A DNA stretch of 32,702 nucleotides, taken from Bacillota bacterium (lineage in GTDB: Bacteria > Bacillota > Clostridia > Lachnospirales > Lachnospiraceae). Location of the stretch: NCBI GenBank assembly GCA_023435645.1, contig JAEYRK010000077.1:1-32702 (forward strand), given 5' to 3'. Position 1 is the stretch's first letter. Every line of letters starts with the position of its first letter. The notes under the pieces were generated by a model. That model saw only the letters and a list, made by a program, of their open reading frames with translations, was not told the origin of the DNA and did no database searches. A program made the position numbers and the translations under genes. Shown piece after piece: positions 22,934-31,547 of the stretch.

Positions 22934-24970
22934 TTACCTCATGATTTTCTGAAAATGCATTGTAAGTTCAGCAAAGGCCTCATGAATTCCTTTCTTGTTA
23001 TATACTGCCGTATCGATTCTAATCATGTTCTGAACTGCCTCTTCAAAGCCACCAAGCTCCTCCAGTAGAAGGATATATTCCTGCTCCGAGACCCATTCAT
23101 ATACAGCTGCCACGATGGAATTGCCCTTTGATAGAAGGATACAGGGCGTCTGCGTAATCGCACAAAGGAGCATACCCTGCAGACAGTCCGTTACGACATA
23201 TTCCGCTTGTGCAATTTTATGAATAAAGGCTTCCACAACTTCCTTTCTATCATAGATAATCACCTCTGAAATTAACCTAAGATCATTCCACCGGAGGTTC
23301 TGCGAATATTGCCTGGCAATCGCTTCCAGCAGCTGCTTGTCTGTCTGAGAAAACTCTCCTTCCCCGCTATTTTGTAACAGCAGCAATGCCCCGCTTCGTC
23401 TTAAATTAATCCGCTTACTATAATCAGAAAACAATAGGATATCCGGCACCAATAGGATATTACAGGTAAAATACCGCTTGGCCAGCTGGTAGGAATGTCT
23501 CTCCCTGACACATAGGGTTAGATTTCTACATTTCCTTATGATTTTTTGATCCTGCTCTAACTGCTTGACTCCAGCCTCCGAAGCCTCATAAGAAATGGAC
23601 TGTGGAAAGATGATCTTCTGATGCTTGGGATATTTTTTTAACAGCTCGTTTCTTATCTTAGTCGCAGGACTATCATAGCTTCCGATGCTTCCCCCACCGG
23701 GCATGCATAGGACATCCCTTCTCTTGATGATCCACGGGAGTAGCTTTTTTACCGCCTCATACTCTGTTGCTGTGATTTCAATCAATCCATGATCCGGCAG
23801 AATCCTCTGAAGATACTCTCTCTCGGAAATCGCTGTATGCTGCTCTCCAAGGTCCTTAAAATCCTCACTACCAATGAGGAAGATACGCCTTTTTGAAGGT
23901 TTTCTTGATCGATTTACTTGGTAGGCCTCTCTTACTTTCCATCCCTTTTGATGCATCCTAAGAATGGATACATTGAGCCGTTCCCATCGTTTCGTCAGTA
24001 AAAGGATACAATGAAGTAGCACGATGCTCCCTTTTCTAAGTCCATAGTATCGGAGCACCGATAGGAAGCGGAACACCACCCTTCTGATTTGCTTATAAAA
24101 ATACTCCTTGTCATTGATGGCTGCGATTGCCTTCTTATAATTATCCGCTGTAAAGCTTCTCAGCTGTTCAAACATAATGCTATAAAACAGCAGGGGATAT
24201 TGCTTCTGCAAATTCGTATCAGAAAAGGATGCGCTGATCTTCTCCTCAACCAGCTTACTTAATGCGAGAGAGGCTGACAGTCGGGGTTCTCTCGTTGCCT
24301 GTGACATGATGGAATCCTTACGGATTAAATAATAATATAATACGTCAGAGATACTGGTGATTTTGGTTACATGCAGAGCATAATTGATGGAGAAACCAAA
24401 GTCCTCAGCAAAAATTACTTTATTGTCCCAGAAGTACAGCTGATGCCTGCGTATAATATCTCCCTTAAACAGCCTGTTCCAAGCCTCCCAACCATTGGTA
24501 TACTTGGTCAGCCGATTAACAATATAATCCATTCGATTGCGATCATCTATTGCATAGGTCCCTGTCTTAAAATAACTGGTAGACAATAGATTGTCATATT
24601 CATCCACTCGATAATAATTAAAGGTAACCAGATCTGCAGAGGTCTCAATTGCATTCCCTAATGCAACTTCAATTAGGTTAGGGGCAACATAGTCATCCCC
24701 ATCCAGGAAGTAAACATAATCGCCGCTAAAGATCTTCAGCGCCGCATTTCTCGCATCGGAAAGTCCTCCGTTAGGCTTATGTATCACTCGAATTCTTGGA
24801 TCGATTTTGGCATAATCGTCACAAATCTCCGGGCAGTGATCGGGGGAGCCGTCATCTACTAATAGAATCTCCAGGTTACGATAGGTCTGAGCAAGGATGG
24901 AATCAATACAACGGCGAATATATTTTTCTACTTTATAAATCGGAATAATAACACTTACTTTTTCATTCAT
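22934..24970 (-). CDS. Fusion: active-looking GT2 glycosyltransferase + degenerate pyruvyltransferase domain (paralogue A)
   Basis: The 678-residue protein has an N-terminal GT-A family 2 domain (about 1-225) with SVIIPIYKVEKYI, Asp39-Asp40 (LLVDDGSPD), NGGLSDARN (67-75), the DXD-type DGDD (90-93) and a later EDFGF (189-193) in the catalytic-base position. The C-terminal part (about 360-678) is a polysaccharide pyruvyltransferase-like domain, beginning RRIFLIGSEDF. There key positions differ from paralogue B and the family: GEQH for GDHH (375-378), Pro for His before GGG (CMPGGG), and DCLQG for DRLHG (595-599), removing the Arg and His thought to bind phosphoenolpyruvate. It likely transfers a sugar but not pyruvate. 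A good Shine-Dalgarno site (GGAGGGGAG) precedes the ATG. Confidence 0.88.
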   Translation of the reverse strand: MNEKVSVIIPIYKVEKYIRRCIDSILAQTYRNLEILLVDDGSPDHCPEICDDYAKIDPRIRVIHKPNGGLSDARNAALKIFSGDYVYFLDGDDYVAPNLIEVALGNAIETSADLVTFNYYRVDEYDNLLSTSYFKTGTYAIDDRNRMDYIVNRLTKYTNGWEAWNRLFKGDIIRRHQLYFWDNKVIFAEDFGFSINYALHVTKITSISDVLYYYLIRKDSIMSQATREPRLSASLALSKLVEEKISASFSDTNLQKQYPLLFYSIMFEQLRSFTADNYKKAIAAINDKEYFYKQIRRVVFRFLSVLRYYGLRKGSIVLLHCILLLTKRWERLNVSILRMHQKGWKVREAYQVNRSRKPSKRRIFLIGSEDFKDLGEQHTAISEREYLQRILPDHGLIEITATEYEAVKKLLPWIIKRRDVLCMPGGGSIGSYDSPATKIRNELLKKYPKHQKIIFPQSISYEASEAGVKQLEQDQKIIRKCRNLTLCVRERHSYQLAKRYFTCNILLVPDILLFSDYSKRINLRRSGALLLLQNSGEGEFSQTDKQLLEAIARQYSQNLRWNDLRLISEVIIYDRKEVVEAFIHKIAQAEYVVTDCLQGMLLCAITQTPCILLSKGNSIVAAVYEWVSEQEYILLLEELGGFEEAVQNMIRIDTAVYNKKGIHEAFAELTMHFQKIMR

Positions 24971-25045
24971 AATCTCCCCTCCTTCGTATTAGAAAGCCTC
25001 GGCGCCCCAAGGATCCTATTAGGTGCTTACAATCCGGTTTCCCTG

Positions 25046-27085
25046 TTACTTGACCTTACTTTTTAGCAGCTGTGTCAATACTCCAAAGCCTTCTGATAAA
25101 ATCGAATTGTCATATAGAGGCTCTTGCTCCCTCCGGATCCTTCTCAGTGCTTCCTCCAGCTCTCCCATGTCCTTAATCATCTTGATATACTCCAGGTTTG
25201 AGATCCATTCATAGACACCTCCCACCTTGTGGTTATAATTTGGTAATACAATACAGGGAGTTTTGGTAATGGCACAAAATACCATCCCATGGAGGCGGTC
25301 GGTGATCACAAATTCTGCTTCTGCTATTTTACGAAGGAACTCCTCCAAAACCTCCTTTCTGTCATAGATATTAATATCACAAATTAATTGTGTGTCATTC
25401 CTTCGGATATCAGAGGTATATTGTTGTACTACCCTTTCGATTCCCTGCTTGTCCTCTTCGGAGAATACTCCCTCTAAATCATTTCTTAATAGAAGTATTG
25501 CTCCTCTCCGTTCGAATTTGAAGACTTCCGTATAATTACTAAACAATACGATGTCCGGGGTTAGGACCACATGACAGTCAAAATACTGCTTAGCCAGCTT
25601 GTAGGAATAATGCTCTCTGGTACATAGGGTCAAATTCCTGGTCCTTCTTATCCTCCTTTGATCCTCCTCCAGCTCAGCCCTGGCACAATCGGAAGTATCA
25701 TAATGAATGGATTGGGGAAATATCACCTTCTCGTTGTTTCGGAATCTCTTCATAAGATCTCTTCGGATATGTTCCGCAAGCATATAGAAGTTCCCGATAT
25801 TCCCCCCGCCGTGCATGCAAATTACTTCTCTTCTTCTAATCACAAAGGGGAGTAAGCGGTTCACAGCGAAATACTGGGAAGCAGTGATTTCAATGATCGC
25901 AAAATCCGGAAATGTTTTCTCCAGATATTCCAGCTCTGATATTGCTATATGGTGATCCCCCAGATTCCAAAAATCCTCACAGCCAATCAGAAAAATCCGT
26001 TTTTTTGAACCCAGCCTGAGTTTGTTATATTGATAAACCTCCGATATGATAAGAAGCTTATTCATCATATGTAGCACAAAAATTCCAACCCTCTTCTCTC
26101 TCCCGGAGGAAAGAAAGGCACATTGCAATAGGAGTGCCATTCCCTTGGCTATCCCATAGTATCTTATTAATAGGACAGGATGTCGAAGCATCCGTCTGAG
26201 CAAGCGATTAAAATAGCTTTGATCCTCAATAGAGGTTAGTACCTTTCTATAATTATAGCTATTTAGCTTGACCAGCTGCTCATTGATTAAGCCAAAAAGC
26301 AGCAGCGGATATTTCTTTTTCAGGGCGGCAGAAAGCTCATAGGCGGCCGTAATCTGATGGTTCAAAAGCTTACATAATTCAACTGCTTCGGATAGCATCG
26401 GTTCCTTTGGTGACTGTTCCCGCTTTGAACCTTTTTGTAATCGGTAATAATATAGCATCTCGGGCAGATAGGTTACCCGTTTCACATGAAGTGCATAGCT
26501 TAATATAAATCCCCGATCCTCTGAACGAATAGATGGATGCTCCCAGAAGGAGAGCTTTTTTCCTTTGATCAGTTCTGTTTTCAAGAGCCTGTTCCCAAGC
26601 TCCCAGCCCGCCCTGCTTCGCAGTAGTTCCTTCATCATAAAATCTATTCTGTTCTGATCCTCAATATCATAGCTTCCGGCTTCAAACCTTACAGTGGATA
26701 GTAGGTTATCAAGCGCATCTATTTTGTTATAATGAAATAAAACCATATCTGCCGAGGTTGCGACTGCATTCCCCAAGGCAGCTTCGATTAAGGTATTTAC
26801 GGCATAATCCATCCCCTCCAGAAAATATACATATTCACCGGTAATCGCATCCAACCCTGCATTTTTTGCCTCAGAAGGACTACCGCCGACCAGGGGGATA
26901 ACTTTAACTCTGGAATCCCTGCTCGCATAAGCTTCACAAAGCTCTGAGCCTGTGGACCTTAAGCCATATTCTACCAGTATGATTTCCAGCTCAGGATAGG
27001 TCTGCGTAAGGATTGACTCAATACAGCGGTGAGCCTGTGTTTCCTCATGAGAGATTGGAATAATGACGCTGACTAGTTTATTCAT
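25046..27085 (-). CDS. Fusion: degenerate GT2 domain + intact polysaccharide pyruvyltransferase domain (paralogue B)
   Basis: This 679-residue paralogue aligns with the previous protein over its full length; I count about 50 identities in the first 100 residues, without gaps. Its GT2 domain has lost the catalytic pattern: Glu39-Tyr40 (ILVEYGLRS) instead of DDGSPD, GGSPSEAKN instead of NGGLSDARN, and EGMD (90-93) instead of DGDD. Its C-terminal domain is intact: NLGDHH (374-379), CMHGGGNIGNF (about 423-433), TDRLHG (595-600) and PNYNHKVGG. This should transfer pyruvate from PEP to a sugar as a ketal, whereas the GT2 domain is probably a binding or structural remnant. GTAGGAG is upstream of the ATG. 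It is followed after 75 bases by paralogue A. Confidence 0.88.
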   Translation of the reverse strand: MNKLVSVIIPISHEETQAHRCIESILTQTYPELEIILVEYGLRSTGSELCEAYASRDSRVKVIPLVGGSPSEAKNAGLDAITGEYVYFLEGMDYAVNTLIEAALGNAVATSADMVLFHYNKIDALDNLLSTVRFEAGSYDIEDQNRIDFMMKELLRSRAGWELGNRLLKTELIKGKKLSFWEHPSIRSEDRGFILSYALHVKRVTYLPEMLYYYRLQKGSKREQSPKEPMLSEAVELCKLLNHQITAAYELSAALKKKYPLLLFGLINEQLVKLNSYNYRKVLTSIEDQSYFNRLLRRMLRHPVLLIRYYGIAKGMALLLQCAFLSSGREKRVGIFVLHMMNKLLIISEVYQYNKLRLGSKKRIFLIGCEDFWNLGDHHIAISELEYLEKTFPDFAIIEITASQYFAVNRLLPFVIRRREVICMHGGGNIGNFYMLAEHIRRDLMKRFRNNEKVIFPQSIHYDTSDCARAELEEDQRRIRRTRNLTLCTREHYSYKLAKQYFDCHVVLTPDIVLFSNYTEVFKFERRGAILLLRNDLEGVFSEEDKQGIERVVQQYTSDIRRNDTQLICDINIYDRKEVLEEFLRKIAEAEFVITDRLHGMVFCAITKTPCIVLPNYNHKVGGVYEWISNLEYIKMIKDMGELEEALRRIRREQEPLYDNSILSEGFGVLTQLLKSKVK

Positions 27086-27101
27086 AGCTAACTCCTACCA
27101 T

Positions 27102-28661
27102 CTATATAATTTCGTTACTTTCAGCCTTCTCTTTCCTTATGACCTTGTCCACTAGTTTTTTGATTACATGCTGATAGATATAGCTCCATTCCTTACTACG
27201 AAAAAACAGGGCAAATATGATACCATTCGGTATAATCAAGCAAAGCAATAGCTTTATTCCCAGATTTACTACAGAAACCGAACCGATGGTACTGCTTAAT
27301 CCATAGGTAATCAGACTGCAGGCAACCGCAATGCTCCAGTAATACGCCTGTCTGTGAAAATAAATCCTCGGTGGCTTTTTAAAATAATACTTAAACAGTA
27401 TCAATGGCTCATACCACATATTGGTCAGCAACCTGGCTATTGCCGTTGCCAGAAGAATTCCAAACAGACCAAAGGGCTTCCCTAGGAGGACAGATAGCAG
27501 CAGATTAATCAGGGCGGTAATTAGAAATACATATTTTGTCTGCCTAAACATTCCGGTTGTATCCCGATAAATCGATACCGCAGTAATGGTGCCCGGCATG
27601 AAAAAGTTGACAACGATAATGATTACAGTCAGCATGCCAAAGACAAATTCCTTCCCAACCCACAGAGTGATAAAGTCATTGAATAAAACCAAAAAGCAAA
27701 CCGAGCAAAAGGTCATCATCCAGAAATTAATAAAGTTAATCACTTGAAAGATATGAAACTTCCAATCGTCATCCTCGGAGGCATTTAGGCTTCCGACACT
27801 GGAGGTGACCGCATTAAAGAAAATATCGGTAAAGCCGTAGATGGTGATAATAATTGTCATATAGTTCGAGTAGAAGCCGACATAGGCCGTTCCAACCATC
27901 ATGGAAATAATAAAGTTATCCGTATTATTTAGTAGGATTCCGCCAAATTTGTATAAAAACATTGATTTTACATTTTCAAATATGCTTTTCTTCGTTGTCA
28001 GATCCAGCTCCCTTGACCCTTTTATATACGGATACAATTTCTTGGCTTTATTGGATTGGAACCAATTCACTAAAAAGGTTCTTAGGATAAACACAGTTAA
28101 ATACAGCATGAAGTTTTTAAATACCACCAAGGCGATGATTTGAACAATCGCCTGAAGAATGGATCCAATCAATGAATAGGCCGTGATTAAATAGCCCTTT
28201 TGGTCCGCTGTAATGATTGTATATTGATAGGACATGAGATAGGAAATTACAATATTTACAACATATAGCAGATAGTAAACCGATAAATAGGGGATATCCG
28301 ACTCAACATTCACCACAAAGGGCAGCAAGGGAATCATCCCCACTCCTATCACTGCCACGACAATGGCCAGTCTATGATAGATTTTTCTATAATAGGTCAT
28401 CAAGGCGACTACCATATCCCTATCATTTTCTGCTAAGGGCTTATACATGCTATAGACAATGGCAGTGCCAAAGCCCAGGTCAGCCAGCGAAAGCACCATA
28501 AGGACATTATAAAACATCGCATTAATTCCCAGGTATTCTATTCCCAGCGTATGTATAAAGATGGTTCTCCCAATCAGCTGTAGTATCATTGAAATCACTT
28601 GACTGATGGAGCCTGCTATCATATTCAGGGTTACATATTGTTTTCTTGTTTTTCTCTCCAA
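27102..28661 (-). CDS. Wzx-type oligosaccharide flippase (MATE-like), copy 2
   Basis: The 519-residue membrane protein has about 12-14 hydrophobic helices and belongs to the same family as the product of 20185-21717 (shared LGIEYLGINAMF-like start, GTAIVYSMYKPLAEN, ADQKGY, SNY and WVGKEFV segments). The start is TTG at 28661, eight bases after AAGGAG. The C-terminus is basic (KLVDKVIRKEK). Sixteen bases separate it from paralogue B and 26 from the PP-loop gene, so it is in the operon. It may export a different unit or be a paralogue under relaxed selection. Confidence 0.87.
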   Translation of the reverse strand: MERKTRKQYVTLNMIAGSISQVISMILQLIGRTIFIHTLGIEYLGINAMFYNVLMVLSLADLGFGTAIVYSMYKPLAENDRDMVVALMTYYRKIYHRLAIVVAVIGVGMIPLLPFVVNVESDIPYLSVYYLLYVVNIVISYLMSYQYTIITADQKGYLITAYSLIGSILQAIVQIIALVVFKNFMLYLTVFILRTFLVNWFQSNKAKKLYPYIKGSRELDLTTKKSIFENVKSMFLYKFGGILLNNTDNFIISMMVGTAYVGFYSNYMTIIITIYGFTDIFFNAVTSSVGSLNASEDDDWKFHIFQVINFINFWMMTFCSVCFLVLFNDFITLWVGKEFVFGMLTVIIIVVNFFMPGTITAVSIYRDTTGMFRQTKYVFLITALINLLLSVLLGKPFGLFGILLATAIARLLTNMWYEPLILFKYYFKKPPRIYFHRQAYYWSIAVACSLITYGLSSTIGSVSVVNLGIKLLLCLIIPNGIIFALFFRSKEWSYIYQHVIKKLVDKVIRKEKAESNEII

Positions 28662-28687
28662 TCGTTATGCTCCTTATAACAATGTGC

Positions 28688-29920
28688 TTATTTTTTTACT
28701 ATTCTTTTCGCTTTGCGTATCAAACGATATAGAAGTCTTCTCTGAGCCGATAGCTCCTTCTTAATCTCCATTTTGTAATACCATCTTAGGCTATGATCCA
28801 CTTGATTGATTGTGTAATTCTTACGCATTTCCTCTTGAATCAGCTGATAAAGTACCGTGCAGGAGGGGTGCGTAAAATGGATCTCCCTACGAAAGGCCTT
28901 CATCATATCGGCCAATTCCTCATCCCTGTAATGAAAGCCATAGCTACGGGGATCATTTTTCCCTGCCAACAAGCACAGGATGGTAAGATGACACTTTTCA
29001 CAGTGGCAGCAATTCGAGCCCCCCTCCGACTCCCAGCATACTCTAAGCTGCAAGGGGGTTCCTGTTCTTCTCACATAATCACTGATGCGGTTGACTTTAT
29101 CCTGACGGCTATATTCAAAGCCATCATGAATTACCTGACAGCCGCAGAAGCGCACAAAATTATCTATGGAAGGATCTGAGGCGCAGGTGGATCTATCTTC
29201 CTCCGTAAAGGAGGAGGCAATGTAGAGGGTTTTTACTTTATATTGATATGCAAAGGGAGCCCCATGACCAAGGACCCCAATGCCATGCTGGAAGCCATAC
29301 CACCAATGATTCCCTGTGATTCTCATTACATAATCACTTAGGGCAGCCTCATCTAGAAATCTACGGAAGGAGGTTTTAATCGATACATACTCCAGTTCCT
29401 TCTCCTTGGCAAAGCCTTTGATGTACTGATCCACCACCTTCCAGCCAGCCTGATCCTCAAATGGAATGTCTGCTCCCCACAGAGTTACAAGGATTGGTTT
29501 TTCCTCTATATGGGAGATCAGGGTGTTAAATGCATCTACCCCGCCACTAAAAAAGGCTGCTGCCTGATTGGAAGTCTCCTGTCCATTGTCCGATATCTTC
29601 CCCGGCAAGATGCTGCCTTTGAAGGTTAATTCCGGATACATATCGATGAACCCTTGCTTAAAGTCTTCGATACTTTCATAAAAGTCCCGATCGATATCCT
29701 CTAATATCACTGTTCCATCAAAGATCCATACAAGGGGTAACAGATTGCACAGGAATGGGATGACAGCTACACTTAGGGGGACCCTATCAATCCTTTTCGA
29801 ATACTCGGTAAAAAATGTGTTGGTCTCCTTAAAGTACTTCTTCCATTCACCCTCCACTGTATAGCTGCATTCCAGACGATTCTCAATTACTGCTACCTTC
29901 GTAATCACGATCTTATTCAT
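28688..29920 (-). CDS. QueC-like PP-loop ATPase-domain protein of unknown role
   Basis: The 410-residue protein carries a PP-loop AAFFSGGVDAFN (Ser125, Gly126, Gly127, Asp129), the ATP-pyrophosphatase motif of QueC, asparagine-synthetase and sugar amidotransferase relatives. Near residues 295-310 it has Cys295-X8-Cys304-X2-Cys307-X2-Cys310, the same spacing as the QueC zinc site. The N-terminal 110 residues and the basic C-terminus (RLIRKAKRIVKK) do not match QueC. No queuosine gene is nearby. By context it may activate a carboxylate on a sugar or modify a peptide or lipid; that is inference. The ATG at 29920 follows GGGAGG. Confidence 0.65.
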   Translation of the reverse strand: MNKIVITKVAVIENRLECSYTVEGEWKKYFKETNTFFTEYSKRIDRVPLSVAVIPFLCNLLPLVWIFDGTVILEDIDRDFYESIEDFKQGFIDMYPELTFKGSILPGKISDNGQETSNQAAAFFSGGVDAFNTLISHIEEKPILVTLWGADIPFEDQAGWKVVDQYIKGFAKEKELEYVSIKTSFRRFLDEAALSDYVMRITGNHWWYGFQHGIGVLGHGAPFAYQYKVKTLYIASSFTEEDRSTCASDPSIDNFVRFCGCQVIHDGFEYSRQDKVNRISDYVRRTGTPLQLRVCWESEGGSNCCHCEKCHLTILCLLAGKNDPRSYGFHYRDEELADMMKAFRREIHFTHPSCTVLYQLIQEEMRKNYTINQVDHSLRWYYKMEIKKELSAQRRLLYRLIRKAKRIVKK

Positions 29921-29981
29921 AGATCTCCCTCCCCTATTGATACCCCTATCTATATCGATACCCTTTCGTCCAAGCCCTAAT

Positions 29982-31514
29982 TTAATAGCAGGTCACCTTC
30001 ACTGTTGCTGTTCGCCCGTTTGGAGTAATAGCTGAAATTATGCAGGTTCCTGCCTTTATCATACGGACATACCCTCCATGTACTGTCGCTATGCCAGGAT
30101 CAGAGGAGCTCCAGAGCACTGTTCTGTCCTGAGCCTCCAAGGGGAATAAATGAACATTAAGTCGGTTCACATCACCAACACTTCCCACCAACGCATCGGT
30201 ATCCAGTGTAATTGCTTCAACCTCTGTCACTGACGCGCCATCCAACGCTCTTACCCTCACATAATCAACCATAAGCTCCATTTCTGTAACTCCCGGATCC
30301 GGTGTCCCCCCAGCTGCTCCTACTGCCAGGTTAATCAAAAGATAAAAGGGCTCCCTCAAACCCTCATCTGTAATCACATGGGTATAATATAGATGATCAT
30401 CCACATAGAACTTAATCGTTTCATTGCCTTTTTCAACTGCATAGGTATGAAATTGTGTGATATCAATATCCTGTGATTTCCCGGCATATTGGCTTAAGGC
30501 TGTAGCACCCGGATGTGCTTGGATAAATACACCGCCTTGAATCTGCGTTGACTTTCCAAAGGACTCCATGATATCAATTTCCCTTGCCTCCAGCCAGGTA
30601 TCAGCTCGTCCTCTTTGACTGTAATAATCTACCTCATAATCTGCTCCTAACATCCAGAAGGCTGGAAAGGCCCCGTTTTCATAGGGTAGCTTTATCCTTG
30701 CCTCAACTCTGGCATTGCCGATTTCCAGTTTATTATTGGTATGGATACTGGCTGATGTCCAGCTTCCATTTCTGCCCTTTATCGCTTTGATTACCAGATG
30801 TCCGTCCCTTACAAAAACATTCTCCTTACTGTTCGTATAGTCCTGTAGCTCCCAGTTACGCACATACCCATATTCATAATCCCAATGCTTATGGTCGAGG
30901 GTTGCCGACAGAAAGTCATCCTCCCATAGAATGTTTGAATCCTTTTCCCTTACATGGATGCTTGCGGTGAGAATAATGATACGGCGGTCCGGAGCAGTAA
31001 TCGTACAGGTAACCGTCGCCTCCCCGCTACCAATCGCTGTCACAAATCCGTTAGAAGCGTTAACCCTAGCAACTGCTTCATTGGAGGAGGTCCAATGATA
31101 TTTGGATTTCTTAATTTTCCTCGCTATATTAATATCAAACTGTTCAAATGGCTTCATATCTAATTGTGTATGCTTCAGCCGTGGCCCGGAATCATCCGCT
31201 CCTACGATAACCCTGCTGCGAAGCTGTATATTTTCACCCTTCCTACCGGTAATGAAGCAGCTAATATATGCTTCTCCCTCATTCACCGCTTCTATTTTCC
31301 CGTTTTTGCTATTTACTATTACCACCCTGTTATCAGAGCTTGTCCAATGATAAGCTAGTCCGGGCCTTTTCCCTATAATATTAATATCATAGGAGCTTGA
31401 TTGTTCCATCAGAATCGTATTCGCAGTAAGGGAAATGGATGAGTCACCTGTGAAGCCCTGCAGTATACCCAATGCTAATAATAGAAATATAACTATGAAA
31501 CAGATACGCTTCAT
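29982..31514 (-). CDS. Secreted GH16 endoglucanase-like enzyme with Big_2-type domains
   Basis: The 510-residue protein has a signal peptide (about 1-22), two Big_2-like repeats (about 26-105 and 114-190, each with HWTSS and VNxxNG), a GH16 domain (about 195-425) and a third Big_2-like domain (about 430-510). The catalytic EXDXXE motif is EIDIMES, giving Glu312 as nucleophile and Glu317 as acid/base; GAFPAFWMLG is the expected upstream segment. GH16 enzymes usually cut beta-1,3 or beta-1,3-1,4 glucans, agars or related polymers. GGAGGTG precedes the ATG. In a polysaccharide operon it could trim or release the polymer. Confidence 0.9.
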   Translation of the reverse strand: MKRICFIVIFLLLALGILQGFTGDSSISLTANTILMEQSSSYDINIIGKRPGLAYHWTSSDNRVVIVNSKNGKIEAVNEGEAYISCFITGRKGENIQLRSRVIVGADDSGPRLKHTQLDMKPFEQFDINIARKIKKSKYHWTSSNEAVARVNASNGFVTAIGSGEATVTCTITAPDRRIIILTASIHVREKDSNILWEDDFLSATLDHKHWDYEYGYVRNWELQDYTNSKENVFVRDGHLVIKAIKGRNGSWTSASIHTNNKLEIGNARVEARIKLPYENGAFPAFWMLGADYEVDYYSQRGRADTWLEAREIDIMESFGKSTQIQGGVFIQAHPGATALSQYAGKSQDIDITQFHTYAVEKGNETIKFYVDDHLYYTHVITDEGLREPFYLLINLAVGAAGGTPDPGVTEMELMVDYVRVRALDGASVTEVEAITLDTDALVGSVGDVNRLNVHLFPLEAQDRTVLWSSSDPGIATVHGGYVRMIKAGTCIISAITPNGRTATVKVTCY

Positions 31515-31547
31515 CCTTCACCTCCATTTTGAAACACTCTGATGGGC

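Noticed and set aside
22934..27085. Decay of the fusion paralogues by sequencing error or pseudogene formation
   Set aside because: Both frames are open over the full length, similar along their entirety, and the losses are clustered substitutions at functional sites of one domain each.
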